30,269 nt of DNA, from NCBI GenBank assembly GCA_050700835.1, contig JBOHDX010000147.1, positions 1-30,269 of the forward strand, in the 5' to 3' direction. Positions 1 to 7,878 of the stretch are shown piece after piece. A program made the position numbers and the translations under genes. The notes under the pieces were generated by a model that was not told where the DNA came from, ran no database searches, and worked only from the letters and a program-made list of their open reading frames with translations. This DNA comes from JBOHDX01 sp050700835. GTDB taxonomy: Bacteria; Actinomycetota; Actinomycetes; Propionibacteriales; Nocardioidaceae. Numbering within the stretch: position 1 is the stretch's first letter; each line of letters begins with the position of its first letter.

Positions 1-945
1 GGTCTGAGTGCCTGCCGCTGGCGGGTCGTCGGTGCGCTGCTGGGGGATGTGGACGGTGTAGCCGGGCAGGATCAGGTCGGGGTTGGTGATGTGGCGGCCG
101 TCGGGCTGGGTGATGGCGGTGGACGCCTGGAAGATCTCGGGCCAGCGGTTCGGGTCGCCGAGGTGGGTTGCGGCGATGTCCTCGAGCGTGTCTCCGCGCT
201 CGACGACGTAGGCCTGCGTGGTGTGTCCGGCGTCGTGAGTGCCGGGGATCTTCAGCACCCAGCCTTGCTCGAGAAAGCCGGGGTTGTCGCCAACGATGTG
301 GCGGTTGAGCTCGACGAGCTCGTGGTACCGGTTGCCATCACCGAGGAAGGTCTGGGCCAGGTCCCACAGGTTGTCGCCCTCGCGAACGCCGTAGGAGAAC
401 GTCGGTCGAGCGTCCTGGCGGGTCTCATGGTGGGTGACCGGCCCCTGGTGGTGCTGGGTGACCGGCCCCTGGTGGTGCTGGGCGACGGCAGCGACCGTGG
501 CGGCGTGGGTCGGAGCGGGCGAGTGCTGTGTTGGTGTGGCGTCGGCGGCACCACCGTTACCGAGGGAGGCGCCGGCGACGAACAGCAGGGACGCGGCCGC
601 GACGAGGTTGCGGGCAGCGCCCTGTGGCTTGCCGAGGATGGGCAGGTCGCGGGCTTTGAAGCGGCCGATCTTGGAGACGAGCTCGAGGAGGATCAGAGCG
701 GCGGCGATGGTCCAGGCGATCCAGACGACGCCCTTGATGATCTGGAGGGCGAAGGTGCCGTCGTCGCGGCTGAACAGGTCGTGCTTGAGGGTTGCCCACT
801 CGGGGATGTGGTGCGGGATCGGCTCGGATCCGAGCGCGAGCATCACCAGCGGCATCCCGACGAGGATGGCCAGGATGCCGAGGGTGGCGGCCAGGCCGCG
901 GAGGCGAGTGGAGAAGCTGGGTCGGGTGGTCCGCGTGCTGCTCAT
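1..945 (-). CDS. Three-helix membrane protein with two LysM domains, tad-linked (C-terminus outside window)
   Basis: The frame is open from an ATG at 945 to the window edge, giving 315 visible residues and no stop. Three hydrophobic helices lie near residues 17-38, 66-88 and 110-128. A Pro/Ala/His-rich linker follows, then two LysM-like modules starting near 164 (GDNLWDLAQTFLGDGNRYHE) and 222 (GDTLEDIAATHLGDPNRWPE). LysM modules bind peptidoglycan, so the protein probably sits in the membrane and contacts the wall where the pilus crosses it (inference). The ATG overlaps the TGA of the preceding tadG-like gene by 4 bases, which makes it part of the tad operon. Related actinobacterial tad loci often hold a large LysM protein with a C-terminal transcription-activator-like (BTAD) domain. 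Whether this one does cannot be seen here. Confidence 0.82.
   Translation of the reverse strand, partial: MSSTRTTRPSFSTRLRGLAATLGILAILVGMPLVMLALGSEPIPHHIPEWATLKHDLFSRDDGTFALQIIKGVVWIAWTIAAALILLELVSKIGRFKARDLPILGKPQGAARNLVAAASLLFVAGASLGNGGAADATPTQHSPAPTHAATVAAVAQHHQGPVTQHHQGPVTHHETRQDARPTFSYGVREGDNLWDLAQTFLGDGNRYHELVELNRHIVGDNPGFLEQGWVLKIPGTHDAGHTTQAYVVERGDTLEDIAATHLGDPNRWPEIFQASTAITQPDGRHITNPDLILPGYTVHIPQQRTDDPPAAGTQT
432..479 (-). repeat. Two exact 24-bp tandem units in the LysM gene
   Basis: Two identical 24-base units (432-455 and 456-479) encode the repeated octapeptide HHQGPVTQ in the linker between the third membrane helix and the first LysM module. With flanking His pairs this makes a short His-rich stretch. 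The unit is a multiple of three, so copy-number change keeps the frame. Confidence 0.85.
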
Positions 946-1409
946 TGGGCCACGCCTCCTTCGGTTCGGATCAACTGTGCGGTTGCGTCTCCAGTGACCG
1001 TCAGGTGGCTGATGCCGAGAAGGCCGAGGAACGTGGTGTCGTAGGTCTCGCTGGTCTTCACTTCGATCGTGGTGCCATTGACGATGTTGACCGACCCGTT
1101 GAGGCCGGCGGCTTGGAGGTACTGCTGGGCGGCGTTGCGGGCGGCCACGAGGTTCACGCTCGCCTGGGTGCCGGTGACGACGTCCGAGCTGACTTGCTCG
1201 GCGCCGACGCGGGCGGCCTGGGCAGCGACGTCTTGGGCGTGCTGCTTGGTGTGGACCTGACCGGACAGGTCGGTGCCGATGCCGGCGATGCCGATGAGGG
1301 CGAGGGCGCTGGCGATCATCCAGACGGAGATCGAGCCGCGCTCGTCGCGGCGGCGGCCGCGGTCGAGGCGGCGTATGAGGCTGGCGAGCCGGTCGAGCCG
1401 GGCGCGCAT
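942..1409 (-). CDS. TadG-like pilus-assembly protein (putative Flp TadE/G family)
   Basis: This is a 155-aa protein with a basic N-terminus, the motif DERGSISVWM and one hydrophobic helix (about residues 25-45), followed by an exported domain of about 110 residues. This fits the N-terminal TadE/TadG-like class of tad minor proteins. The ATG at 1409 shares one base with the TGA of the upstream tadE-like gene (TGATG), so this start is preferred over an in-frame ATG at 1511 that would lie inside that gene. The class III prepilin pattern normally has Glu at +5 after the cleaved Gly. Here that position is Trp (G-SISVW), so the protein may not be processed like its neighbours and could stay membrane-anchored. 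It is much shorter than classical Gram-negative TadG. Confidence 0.78.
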   Translation of the reverse strand: MRARLDRLASLIRRLDRGRRRDERGSISVWMIASALALIGIAGIGTDLSGQVHTKQHAQDVAAQAARVGAEQVSSDVVTGTQASVNLVAARNAAQQYLQAAGLNGSVNIVNGTTIEVKTSETYDTTFLGLLGISHLTVTGDATAQLIRTEGGVAQ

Positions 1410-1870
1410 CAGGACCTGCCGCGGTAGGAGTCGAGAGGGCTGGTCATGGTCTCGGTGATGGTGCGCTGGTTGATGCCGGGCAGGCCGAGGCCGGAGACGT
1501 CGATGGTGCAAGTGACAGTGGCCCGGATCAGCGCCGCGCTACCGGCGGTGCCCAGAGCGGTGTTGAAGGCGCTGGTGTCGATGGTGACGTTGGAGCGGGT
1601 GCAGTGGATCCCCTGCTGGGACAGGCTGGCCATGGCCGAGGACTGGCCCGAGGTCGAGGCCTCGCCGCTGGTGCGGCTGATCGAGGCGCTGCGGGCGGCG
1701 TCGTAGGCGGCGGACTGCACGGCCTGCTTGGCCATCTCGACGCGGCCGCCCAGGATCACCAGGGCGATGAACAGACCGAGCGCGATCGCCACCAGGACGG
1801 CCTCGATCGAGGCCGCGCCTCGCTCGTCGCGGTGGGCTTCACGATTCCTGAACCGAACCGGCCGGGTCAT
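1409..1870 (-). CDS. TadE-like minor pseudopilin
   Basis: This is a 153-aa protein with a basic leader, the motif DERGAASIEAV (Gly at -1, Glu at +5) and a hydrophobic helix at about residues 22-42, then an exported domain. This is the class III (Flp/TadE) prepilin signature, cut by a TadV/CpaA-type peptidase after the Gly. The exported part has two cysteines that could form a disulfide. The ATG at 1870 overlaps the end of the preceding tadE-like gene (stop at 1867) by 4 bases, implying translational coupling. The likely role is a minor pilin that helps initiate or stabilise the Flp pilus. The assignment rests on the N-terminal motif and operon position. Confidence 0.8.
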   Translation of the reverse strand: MTRPVRFRNREAHRDERGAASIEAVLVAIALGLFIALVILGGRVEMAKQAVQSAAYDAARSASISRTSGEASTSGQSSAMASLSQQGIHCTRSNVTIDTSAFNTALGTAGSAALIRATVTCTIDVSGLGLPGINQRTITETMTSPLDSYRGRS

Positions 1871-2325
1871 TGTGTGAGCCTCTCGACGGGCACCGTGGCG
1901 GACTGGGTGATCGCTACGTGGATGCCGGGGATCACGCTCATGCTGTCGCCGGTGATCGTCACGGTGGCCGTCGTAGCGGTCCGGGAGCCGGCGACGTTGG
2001 TGTTCACGATGACGCCGGGTCCGCCGGCCTGGTTGAGGAACTGTTGTGCGGCGGCGATGCCGGAGGCCTGGCTGCCGTGTTGGGATCCTGCCTCGCGTGC
2101 ACCTTCCTGCGCGGCAGCGATCGCGACCGATCGGGCGTGGTAGTACAGGCCTGCCTCGAGGCCCAGGAACAGCAGGGTGAACAGGCCGATCATCAGCAGG
2201 ACCATTTCGATGGTGGTGGCGCCCCGCTCGTCGCGGCGGAAGTGCCGCTTCTGGGCGGGTGTGCTCAGCCAGCGCGCCAGGCGGAGGCGCAGTCCCCTGG
2301 TCAGGGGCCGGCTGAGGCTGGTCAT
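1867..2325 (-). CDS. TadE-like minor pseudopilin
   Basis: This is a 152-aa protein. A long basic leader (about 35 residues) ends in DERGATTIEMV, which has the Gly/Glu+5 class III prepilin pattern, and a hydrophobic helix follows at about residues 38-60. The C-terminal part is Thr/Val-rich and probably exported. The ATG at 2325 has GGAAGGA about 10 bases upstream. A 44-bp gap separates it from the flp gene, and it overlaps the next tadE-like gene by 4 bases. Having two different TadE-like proteins plus a TadG-like protein is common in actinobacterial tad loci. Confidence 0.82.
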   Translation of the reverse strand: MTSLSRPLTRGLRLRLARWLSTPAQKRHFRRDERGATTIEMVLLMIGLFTLLFLGLEAGLYYHARSVAIAAAQEGAREAGSQHGSQASGIAAAQQFLNQAGGPGVIVNTNVAGSRTATTATVTITGDSMSVIPGIHVAITQSATVPVERLTQ

Positions 2326-2369
2326 CGTTGGAGGTCCTTCCCGAGAGTGGTGTGTGCTGAGGGGTGCTG

Positions 2370-2597
2370 CTACTTGATCTGGTCCTTCTTGGAGTTGACG
2401 TAGGCGGTGATGGCCGCGACGACGCCGCCGGCGATGACGATTAGCGCGACGGCCCAGATGACCTGCTCGATGGTCACTGAGCCGCGCTCGTCTCGGCGGG
2501 CGCGGCGCAGGGTGTTGTGGGCGTCTCCGAGGGCGCGGTCGAGGGGCGCCATGAGCCGCATGCCCAGCAGGTTGAGGGTGATGAAGAGCTTGATCAT
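2370..2597 (-). CDS. flp: Flp-type pilin precursor
   Basis: This is a 75-aa protein with a 40-residue basic leader, the motif DERGSVTIEQV (cleavage after Gly, Glu at +5), one hydrophobic helix (AVALIVIAGGVVAAITAYV) and a short Lys-rich tail. The mature product would be about 35 residues, close to the size of Flp major pilins. The ATG at 2597 is preceded by AAGGAG at 8 bases, a good ribosome-binding site. It sits between tadC and the tadE-like genes. Flp subunits polymerise into the fibre used for surface adhesion. The leader is longer than in many Flp pilins. Confidence 0.87.
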   Translation of the reverse strand: MIKLFITLNLLGMRLMAPLDRALGDAHNTLRRARRDERGSVTIEQVIWAVALIVIAGGVVAAITAYVNSKKDQIK

Positions 2598-2623
2598 TGT
2601 TGGGTTCTCCTTGGTGTTAGGGC

Positions 2624-3550
2624 TCAGGACTGGATGATGCGGAGCAGGGTCGGGGCGATGAGGATGAGCATGAAAGTGACCCCGAGGAGGCCGCCGGGGA
2701 CGTACATGCGTTCGGAGACGGCGTTGGAGTTGGCGACCTCGTCGCTGAGCATCTGGGAGCGCATCTGGGCAGCGCGGGCTCGCAGGTGGCCGTAGATCTG
2801 GGCGCCGGACTCGCCGGAGAGGCGGGTGATGTCGGCAAGGTCGCCGAGCTCGGAGACCGACATCTCCTCCGACAGCTTCTGCAGGGCGTCCCAGGTGGTG
2901 GTGGTGCCGAGCTCGGCGGGCAGCAGTGCTTCGCGTAGACGCTCGAAGGCCCAGTGCCGGGTCAGCTCGGGTGAGCAGGCGCGGACGAGGGCCTGGTTGG
3001 TGCCGGAGCCCTGGAGTCGCTCGGTGGCGACGAACTCGTAGTACGGGATGAGCATCTTGGTGAACTCAGCACGCTTGGACTTGGCGTCGTCGATGGCGTT
3101 GTAGTTGGGAAGGAAGAACATCCCGACCGCAGCGGCGATGGAGAAGATGACCGGGAAGGAGAACCCGGATAGACGTATGAACCCGATGTGGCCGATGACG
3201 TAGGCCACGATCGGGCCGGCGACCAGGCCGAGGAGCGCGAAGGTGACCTTCTCGCCGTAGAACTGGGCAACCGACTTGCGTAGCACGCCGAGGTCCTTTT
3301 GCGGTGTTCCGGCCCAGGCGCGGCCCGGGAAGACGCGCATGGCCCACAGACCGATCTTCTCGGTGGAGTCGAGGTCGCGCTCGGCGTCTTCGATCACGCG
3401 GCGTGCGCGTCGTTCGATGTAGTCCGGGGAGAGCCGGTCCAGGGCGTCGGACAGGTCGGGGTGGGTCGGGGCCAGGCGCCAGACCATCGCGGCGAGTGCG
3501 CCGCCGAAGATCAGTCCGCCGAAGATGGCCAGCTGGAGTCCGGTGGTCAT
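2624..3550 (-). CDS. tadC: TadC-like inner-membrane platform protein (GspF/T2SS-F fold)
   Basis: This is a 308-aa protein starting at the ATG at 3550, whose ATGA overlaps the tadB stop (3547-3549). A longer in-frame reading frame to 4444 lies entirely antisense-frame to tadB and was discarded. Hydrophobic helices lie at the N-terminus (residues 6-22), in a central pair (about 100-150), and at the C-terminus (about 285-303, LLGVTFMLILIAPTLL). The cytoplasmic segment between them has the helical T2SS-F character. TadB and TadC form the membrane platform that couples the CpaF ATPase to pilus extrusion. The 26-bp gap to flp suggests co-transcription. Confidence 0.85.
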   Translation of the reverse strand: MTTGLQLAIFGGLIFGGALAAMVWRLAPTHPDLSDALDRLSPDYIERRARRVIEDAERDLDSTEKIGLWAMRVFPGRAWAGTPQKDLGVLRKSVAQFYGEKVTFALLGLVAGPIVAYVIGHIGFIRLSGFSFPVIFSIAAAVGMFFLPNYNAIDDAKSKRAEFTKMLIPYYEFVATERLQGSGTNQALVRACSPELTRHWAFERLREALLPAELGTTTTWDALQKLSEEMSVSELGDLADITRLSGESGAQIYGHLRARAAQMRSQMLSDEVANSNAVSERMYVPGGLLGVTFMLILIAPTLLRIIQS

Positions 3551-4413
3551 CGCGCCGCCCCTTCCGGGCTGACCATGAGGCGCGTGCTCTTGGGCGGCTT
3601 CGACATCGATCGCATCCACAGCAGGATCGCGACGTAGGCCGATCCGAGGACGAGGAGGATGACCTGTCCGAGCGCGGTGGTGTAGGGCTGGATGTAGGAG
3701 CCGTTGAGGAACATGTAGGCCAGGACGACGATCGAGATGATCGTGACGACGCTGGCGGTGGTGCGGGGCTTCTGCTGGTCGGCGGCGATCGAGCGGCGGG
3801 CTCGGACGGTGGCGGCGACGGATTCGGCGATGCCGTCGAGGGTGTCGGCCAGGCCGGCGCCGCCGGAGTTGGTGGCGGCCAGGACGAGGTTGAGCGCGAT
3901 GAAGTCGCCGACCTCGTCGTCGATCTCGTCGGCGAAGACCCGCAGCGCCCGGTCGACGGTCCAGTCCGACCAGAGCCGGTTGACCAGCCGGGTGACCTCT
4001 GGGCGGATGGCCTCGGGTGCGGTGGACAGTGACCGCTTGAGTGCGGAGTCCAGGCCCATGCCGATCGTCAGCCGGCCCGACAGGCCGCGGGTCCACTCTT
4101 CGAGTGCTTGGAGGCGTTCGGGGCTGGAGCCGCCGCGAGCCGGGCTGAGCAGGAACGGGAGCCCGACCGCAGCCGCGGGCAGCACGATGACGGCGAGGAC
4201 GAATCCGGTCAGGACCGCGACGGCCAGACCGACCAGGAGGGCGACCAGGCCGCGGATGCGGGTACGACGTGGCAGCTGGGCAATCCGCCGGGCGAGCCGG
4301 CCCTGGCGGTGCTTGACCGGGGTGCCCGGCAGCTTGGGCGGCGGGCCGACGATCAGGCCGATGATGCCGGCGACGAAGACGGCGCCGCCCAGGGCGGGGA
4401 GGAGCGGGGTCAT
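3547..4413 (-). CDS. tadB: TadB-like inner-membrane platform protein (GspF/T2SS-F fold)
   Basis: This is a 288-aa protein. Hydrophobic helices occur near residues 8-24, 55-88 (a pair), 216-236 and 248-268. The cytoplasmic T2SS-F region at about 105-215 includes the Leu-rich helical stretch around GMGLDSALKR and the GGAGLADTLDGIAE motif. This is the typical order for TadB: two N-terminal and two C-terminal membrane segments around one F domain. The start overlaps the end of cpaF by 4 bases (stop at 4410), and the stop overlaps tadC. Together with TadC it forms the assembly platform for the Flp pilus. Confidence 0.87.
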   Translation of the reverse strand: MTPLLPALGGAVFVAGIIGLIVGPPPKLPGTPVKHRQGRLARRIAQLPRRTRIRGLVALLVGLAVAVLTGFVLAVIVLPAAAVGLPFLLSPARGGSSPERLQALEEWTRGLSGRLTIGMGLDSALKRSLSTAPEAIRPEVTRLVNRLWSDWTVDRALRVFADEIDDEVGDFIALNLVLAATNSGGAGLADTLDGIAESVAATVRARRSIAADQQKPRTTASVVTIISIVVLAYMFLNGSYIQPYTTALGQVILLVLGSAYVAILLWMRSMSKPPKSTRLMVSPEGAAR

Positions 4414-6038
4414 GACGGCTGCAGCCCCCGCACACCCATCTCATGCTGGAAGGCCGCCAGGTCGAAACCGTGCGCCTGGAGCTCGTTGAGCACGTCCTTC
4501 TTGATCGGGGTGCCGCTCGGGGTGGCGACCGTGGTGCCGTAGGGGGCGTTGAAGACGTGGTCGAGGTTGTATCCGGCGTCTCCGGGCTCGACCAGCGCGA
4601 CCTCGGAAACCCAGCGCGACCGGGTCCAGTGGTTCTCGCCGTCGGGCTGGGTGAGCAGGCCGATCTGGACGACCAGGTCGACGGTCTGGGCCAGCTTGCG
4701 GGTGGCCAGGTCGGAGGTCTGTCCGGCTTCCATGGCGCATGTGACGAGCTTGTCCATGGTCTGTCGGGCGTTCTTGCTGTGGGTGGAGCTGATGGATCCT
4801 GCGCCGGACTCCATCGCCTTGATCATCGCCCAGATCTCCTTGCCGCGGACCTCGCCGACGATCTGTCGCGAGAGCGTGAAGCGGAAGGAGTCGTCGATGG
4901 CCTCGTTCAGGGTGAACTCGCCGGCCCGGCGGCCGAAGGCGTCGACCTCGGTCGAGCCGGGTCGTGCCTCCCAGGGCACGACGATCGAGTGCCGGTCGGG
5001 CATCTCGTGGAGGAATAGCTCGTACTCGGTCTCGAAGGTGCCGATCTTCTCGGAGAAGTCGATGCAGGCGCACAGGGCACGGATCAGGGTCGTCTTGCCG
5101 GCGCCTTGAGGCCCGGAGACGACGATGGACTTCCCGGCCCGCACGCAGGCGCGCAGGAAGTTGGCCATGACCGGGGTGAGCATGCCCTTGCCGACGAGGT
5201 CCTCGAGGGTGATCCGGGTGAGGCGGTGGCGGCGGATCACGACGACCGGGTACTCGGTGACGAACGCGGTGGCGGCCAAGCGGGCGCGCATCGGCTCGCC
5301 GTTGTCGTCGTTCCAGGCCAGCGAGAGGTGCAGCTTGGGCACGGCTTCGTTGAAGGGCCGCTCGTTGTCCTGGGGCCGAAAGCGGTTGGCGACCCATCGG
5401 AGGAACTCGATGAGCTCCTCGTCGCTGTCGGCGACGGCGTGGGCGCGCTCGAGGCTTCCGTCGATGAGGTCGAGCCAGACGGTGTGGTGGCCGGTGATGA
5501 TGATGTTCTCGACGTCGTCTCGGTCCAGCAGCGGCTGGAGCCGACCGAGCTTGAACAGGGCGTCGTCGAGAGCCTTGCGCAACCAGTCGCGCTGGGTCTT
5601 CTCCCAGGGTTCGCGGCCGGCGGAGATGTCGCTGGAGACGCGCTGCTTGATGATGTCGGCGATGATCGAGCGGCCTCGCTGCTGGCGGGCGCCGGCATCG
5701 AGAGCCTCGGCGTTGATCGCCTCGGCGAGCCGAGTCGTCGCCTCCAGGCGGAGCTCGCGCACCAGCTGCCAGTCGGCGCGGTCGGGATGGTAGGTGCCGC
5801 CGTCGAGAGCGGCTGGGTCACCGGTCTGTGTCGGTAGTCCGGGCACGTCCCAGGGACTGGCGGCGGGACGGTGGCCGTTGCGGACTGCGGCGTCGACCCC
5901 GTCGATCGCCACTCCCCCGGCATGGTGGCCGTTGGACGACCAGGTGACCTTGGGTCCGGCGGGCGCGTTGAACAGGGGCAGCCGGGCCGGGTCCGGCATC
6001 GGCTCCGGGGAGTAGCCGGAGTTGTTGCGCTCAGACAT
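4410..6038 (-). CDS. cpaF: CpaF/TadA-type secretion ATPase of the tad pilus
   Basis: This is a 542-aa hexameric-type ATPase that powers Flp pilus assembly in the cytoplasm. About 100 disordered N-terminal residues precede the T2SS-E/CpaF core. Visible motifs are DDVENIIITG (174-183), Walker A GPQGAGKTT (309-317), the acidic ETEYE (336-340), the Walker B region RQIVGEVRGKE (391-401) and the His box SSTHSKN (417-423). All catalytic motifs look intact. The ATG at 6038 is chosen because it overlaps the end of the cpaE-like gene by only 8 bases and opens with MSERNN. The longer frame to 6338 lies inside that gene. It overlaps tadB by 4 bases. Confidence 0.92.
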   Translation of the reverse strand: MSERNNSGYSPEPMPDPARLPLFNAPAGPKVTWSSNGHHAGGVAIDGVDAAVRNGHRPAASPWDVPGLPTQTGDPAALDGGTYHPDRADWQLVRELRLEATTRLAEAINAEALDAGARQQRGRSIIADIIKQRVSSDISAGREPWEKTQRDWLRKALDDALFKLGRLQPLLDRDDVENIIITGHHTVWLDLIDGSLERAHAVADSDEELIEFLRWVANRFRPQDNERPFNEAVPKLHLSLAWNDDNGEPMRARLAATAFVTEYPVVVIRRHRLTRITLEDLVGKGMLTPVMANFLRACVRAGKSIVVSGPQGAGKTTLIRALCACIDFSEKIGTFETEYELFLHEMPDRHSIVVPWEARPGSTEVDAFGRRAGEFTLNEAIDDSFRFTLSRQIVGEVRGKEIWAMIKAMESGAGSISSTHSKNARQTMDKLVTCAMEAGQTSDLATRKLAQTVDLVVQIGLLTQPDGENHWTRSRWVSEVALVEPGDAGYNLDHVFNAPYGTTVATPSGTPIKKDVLNELQAHGFDLAAFQHEMGVRGLQPS

Positions 6039-6906
6039 CGGTGGCTCCGTTCGGCTCAGGGATCCGGCCGCGGGCGGCCAGGGACCGGGCCGCGGCCGCG
6101 ATCCGGTCCTGACGGTTGGTCGTACGTCCGGCGAGCTCGGCGAGGTTGTTGGCGTGCACCATGCGCAGGGCCTCGCCGGAGGCGGCGTAGGCCTTGACGA
6201 GACCGGTGGTCTCGAAGTTCTTCGGGGTCCGCGCTCCGTGGGAGTAGACCTCGGCACTCTCCTTGCCGTGGGGCAGGCTGGCCACGACGGGCAGCTGTAG
6301 GGCCCGGGCGACCTGCCCGTCGCCGTAGGCCTGGACACGGCGCGGGGTGTCCTCGATGAGCATCATCCCCAGTCGCGCGGATCTGCCGTGCTCGGCGAAC
6401 CGGGTGCGCAGGCTCGCCGCCCAGGAGCGGGCTCCCGCCACAGAGACCAGGCTGTTGCGGGTGACGAGGAGAACCAGGTCGGCGCGGTCGATGAGCAGGC
6501 TGGGGCTGCCGACCAGACCGAGGCGGCCGGCGTCGACGATGACGTCATGGCCGGCCTCGTCGAGGCGGTTCAAGACGCCGAGCAGCTGCGGCCACAGCGA
6601 GCCCAGGCTGTGGGCCTGCTCGTGGGAGCGGATGCCGGCCAGGAACCGGACGTCGCTGTCGGGCAGCTTGGGGATCGCGGCGGCGAAGGCTTCGTCGAGG
6701 CGGTCCTCCGCGGCCGCGACGGCCAGGTCGATGAGCCCGAGGCCGGGCTCGAGGCCGCCGCGGAACCGTCCGGCGAGAAGCGCCGAGGTGCCGGTGGGGT
6801 CGGCGTCAAGGAGGAGAACGGGCCGCGGCCAGTAGTAGGCCAGTCCGGCAACGGCCGTGGAGACACCCGGGGACCCGGATGCCGAGGTCAGCACGTAGAG
6901 GGCCAT
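6031..6906 (-). CDS. CpaE-like MinD/ParA-family protein with degenerate P-loop
   Basis: This is a 291-aa protein with a ParA/MinD-like fold: a first strand MALYVLTSAS, a P-loop-like GSPGVST (residues 11-17), then VLLLDADPTG (30-39) and an internal DVIVDAGRLG strand. CpaE-like proteins help localise the pilus machine to a cell site. The P-loop lacks both conserved Lys residues of the KGGxGK[ST] signature: the GK position is GV. Nucleotide binding is therefore doubtful or altered. The ATG at 6906 is chosen because it lies one base after the TGA of the SAF gene. The longer frame to 7071 overlaps that gene. The C-terminus overlaps cpaF by 8 bases. Confidence 0.82.
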   Translation of the reverse strand: MALYVLTSASGSPGVSTAVAGLAYYWPRPVLLLDADPTGTSALLAGRFRGGLEPGLGLIDLAVAAAEDRLDEAFAAAIPKLPDSDVRFLAGIRSHEQAHSLGSLWPQLLGVLNRLDEAGHDVIVDAGRLGLVGSPSLLIDRADLVLLVTRNSLVSVAGARSWAASLRTRFAEHGRSARLGMMLIEDTPRRVQAYGDGQVARALQLPVVASLPHGKESAEVYSHGARTPKNFETTGLVKAYAASGEALRMVHANNLAELAGRTTNRQDRIAAAARSLAARGRIPEPNGATDV

Positions 6907-6907
6907 G

Positions 6908-7570
6908 TCACTGCTCTCGGGAATCCAGGACCAAGGCGACCTTGCCGTTCGCGGCCTTGGCCGCCAGGCCGGGAGCCGTGCTGGAGGGGACCGAGACGTC
7001 CACGACGCTGTTGCCGGTCTGCGGGTCTCCCCCGTTCGAGCCCGAGGCGTTCGGCGCGCTAACACCAACAACCGTGCCCTCGATGGTCGCGGTGTCGGTG
7101 GCGAAGGTGGCGCTGCTGTCGTCGCCGACCGCGACCAGGCTGACCTGGTCGCCGACGCTGATGCTGCTGGCCGGCATCTGCGCGGGAGTCAGGGACAGGC
7201 CGACGACGGCCTGCCCCTTGGCCGGGATGCTGACCTTCCCGAATGAGCCGGGGGTGACGACGCTGCCCGCGGGCATGTCGAGCTGGGCGACCTGGCCGAC
7301 CACCGCGGACTCCTCGGCGGCGGGGACGGTCTGGAGCTCGGTGTCGCTGTTCATGTCGACGAGCTTGAGGTCGCGGGCGGTGATGGTCTGTCCGGAGTGG
7401 ATGGTGTTGGCGACGGCGACGACCTGCTGGGAGTGGCTGGCTCGGGTGAACGCGAAGGCGGAGACGACTGCTCCCAGGCACATCAGGCCGATGCAGATGA
7501 CGTAGAACAGCGGCTTTCGGCGCTGGCGGCCATCAGCCTGCGCGAGTGTGGCTTCAGCGACGACAGTCAC
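6908..7570 (-). CDS. SAF-domain protein, CpaB/RcpC-like
   Basis: This is a 220-aa protein with one membrane helix at about residues 21-41 and then a SAF domain at about 49-112 (VVAVANTIHSGQTITARDL ... AQLDMPAGSVVTPG). The exported C-terminal part is beta-rich. CpaB/RcpC proteins sit in the envelope at the base of the tad secretion channel. The GTG at 7570 is chosen because GGAGGA (7577-7582 on the opposite strand) lies 6 bases upstream. A start at 7606 would lie upstream of that ribosome-binding site. It is the first gene of the tad operon, so the promoter should lie in 7571-7878. Confidence 0.83.
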   Translation of the reverse strand: MTVVAEATLAQADGRQRRKPLFYVICIGLMCLGAVVSAFAFTRASHSQQVVAVANTIHSGQTITARDLKLVDMNSDTELQTVPAAEESAVVGQVAQLDMPAGSVVTPGSFGKVSIPAKGQAVVGLSLTPAQMPASSISVGDQVSLVAVGDDSSATFATDTATIEGTVVGVSAPNASGSNGGDPQTGNSVVDVSVPSSTAPGLAAKAANGKVALVLDSREQ

Positions 7571-7878
7571 TTGGTCTCCTCCGAGTTGGATCCTGGTTCT
7601 GCCCACAGAAGGGATTCGAGGTGCCCTTGGGGCTCACATCCCCCGAAAGTCGTTCGTTTCTCTCTAGCGAGAAACTAGCATCTTTGGGGGTGTGGGGCGA
7701 GGGTTGTGCACAGGGAGGTTGCGTGTCGGGGCGCGTCCGGCCCGCACCGCGACGTGATGGGATGCCCGAGATGCGCCTGATCCGAGATGCATGTGCCTTC
7801 CTCCCGAGTAGGGACACAGCCCCACTCTAGAAGGCGCGCCGTTCGGGATCGTGACGTGAGTCACTCCTCGGCCACCCG
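7571..7878 (-). promoter_or_regulatory. Intergenic region before the tad operon with several symmetric motifs
   Basis: These 308 bases hold no convincing gene. Three structured motifs are visible: an inverted repeat GTTTCTC-N6-GAGAAAC at 7656-7675; a direct repeat CCGAGATGC at 7766-7774 and 7782-7790 (16-bp spacing); and an inverted repeat GTGAC-GTGA-GTCAC at 7851-7864. The last sits just after the XRE gene stop. They look like regulator sites for the tad operon promoter, but the bound protein is unknown. Confidence 0.5.

Noticed and set aside
3551..4444. N-terminal extension of tadC through tadB
   Set aside because: The extra 298 residues are Arg/Pro/His-rich shadow of tadB. The ATGA overlap at 3547-3550 gives a natural start.
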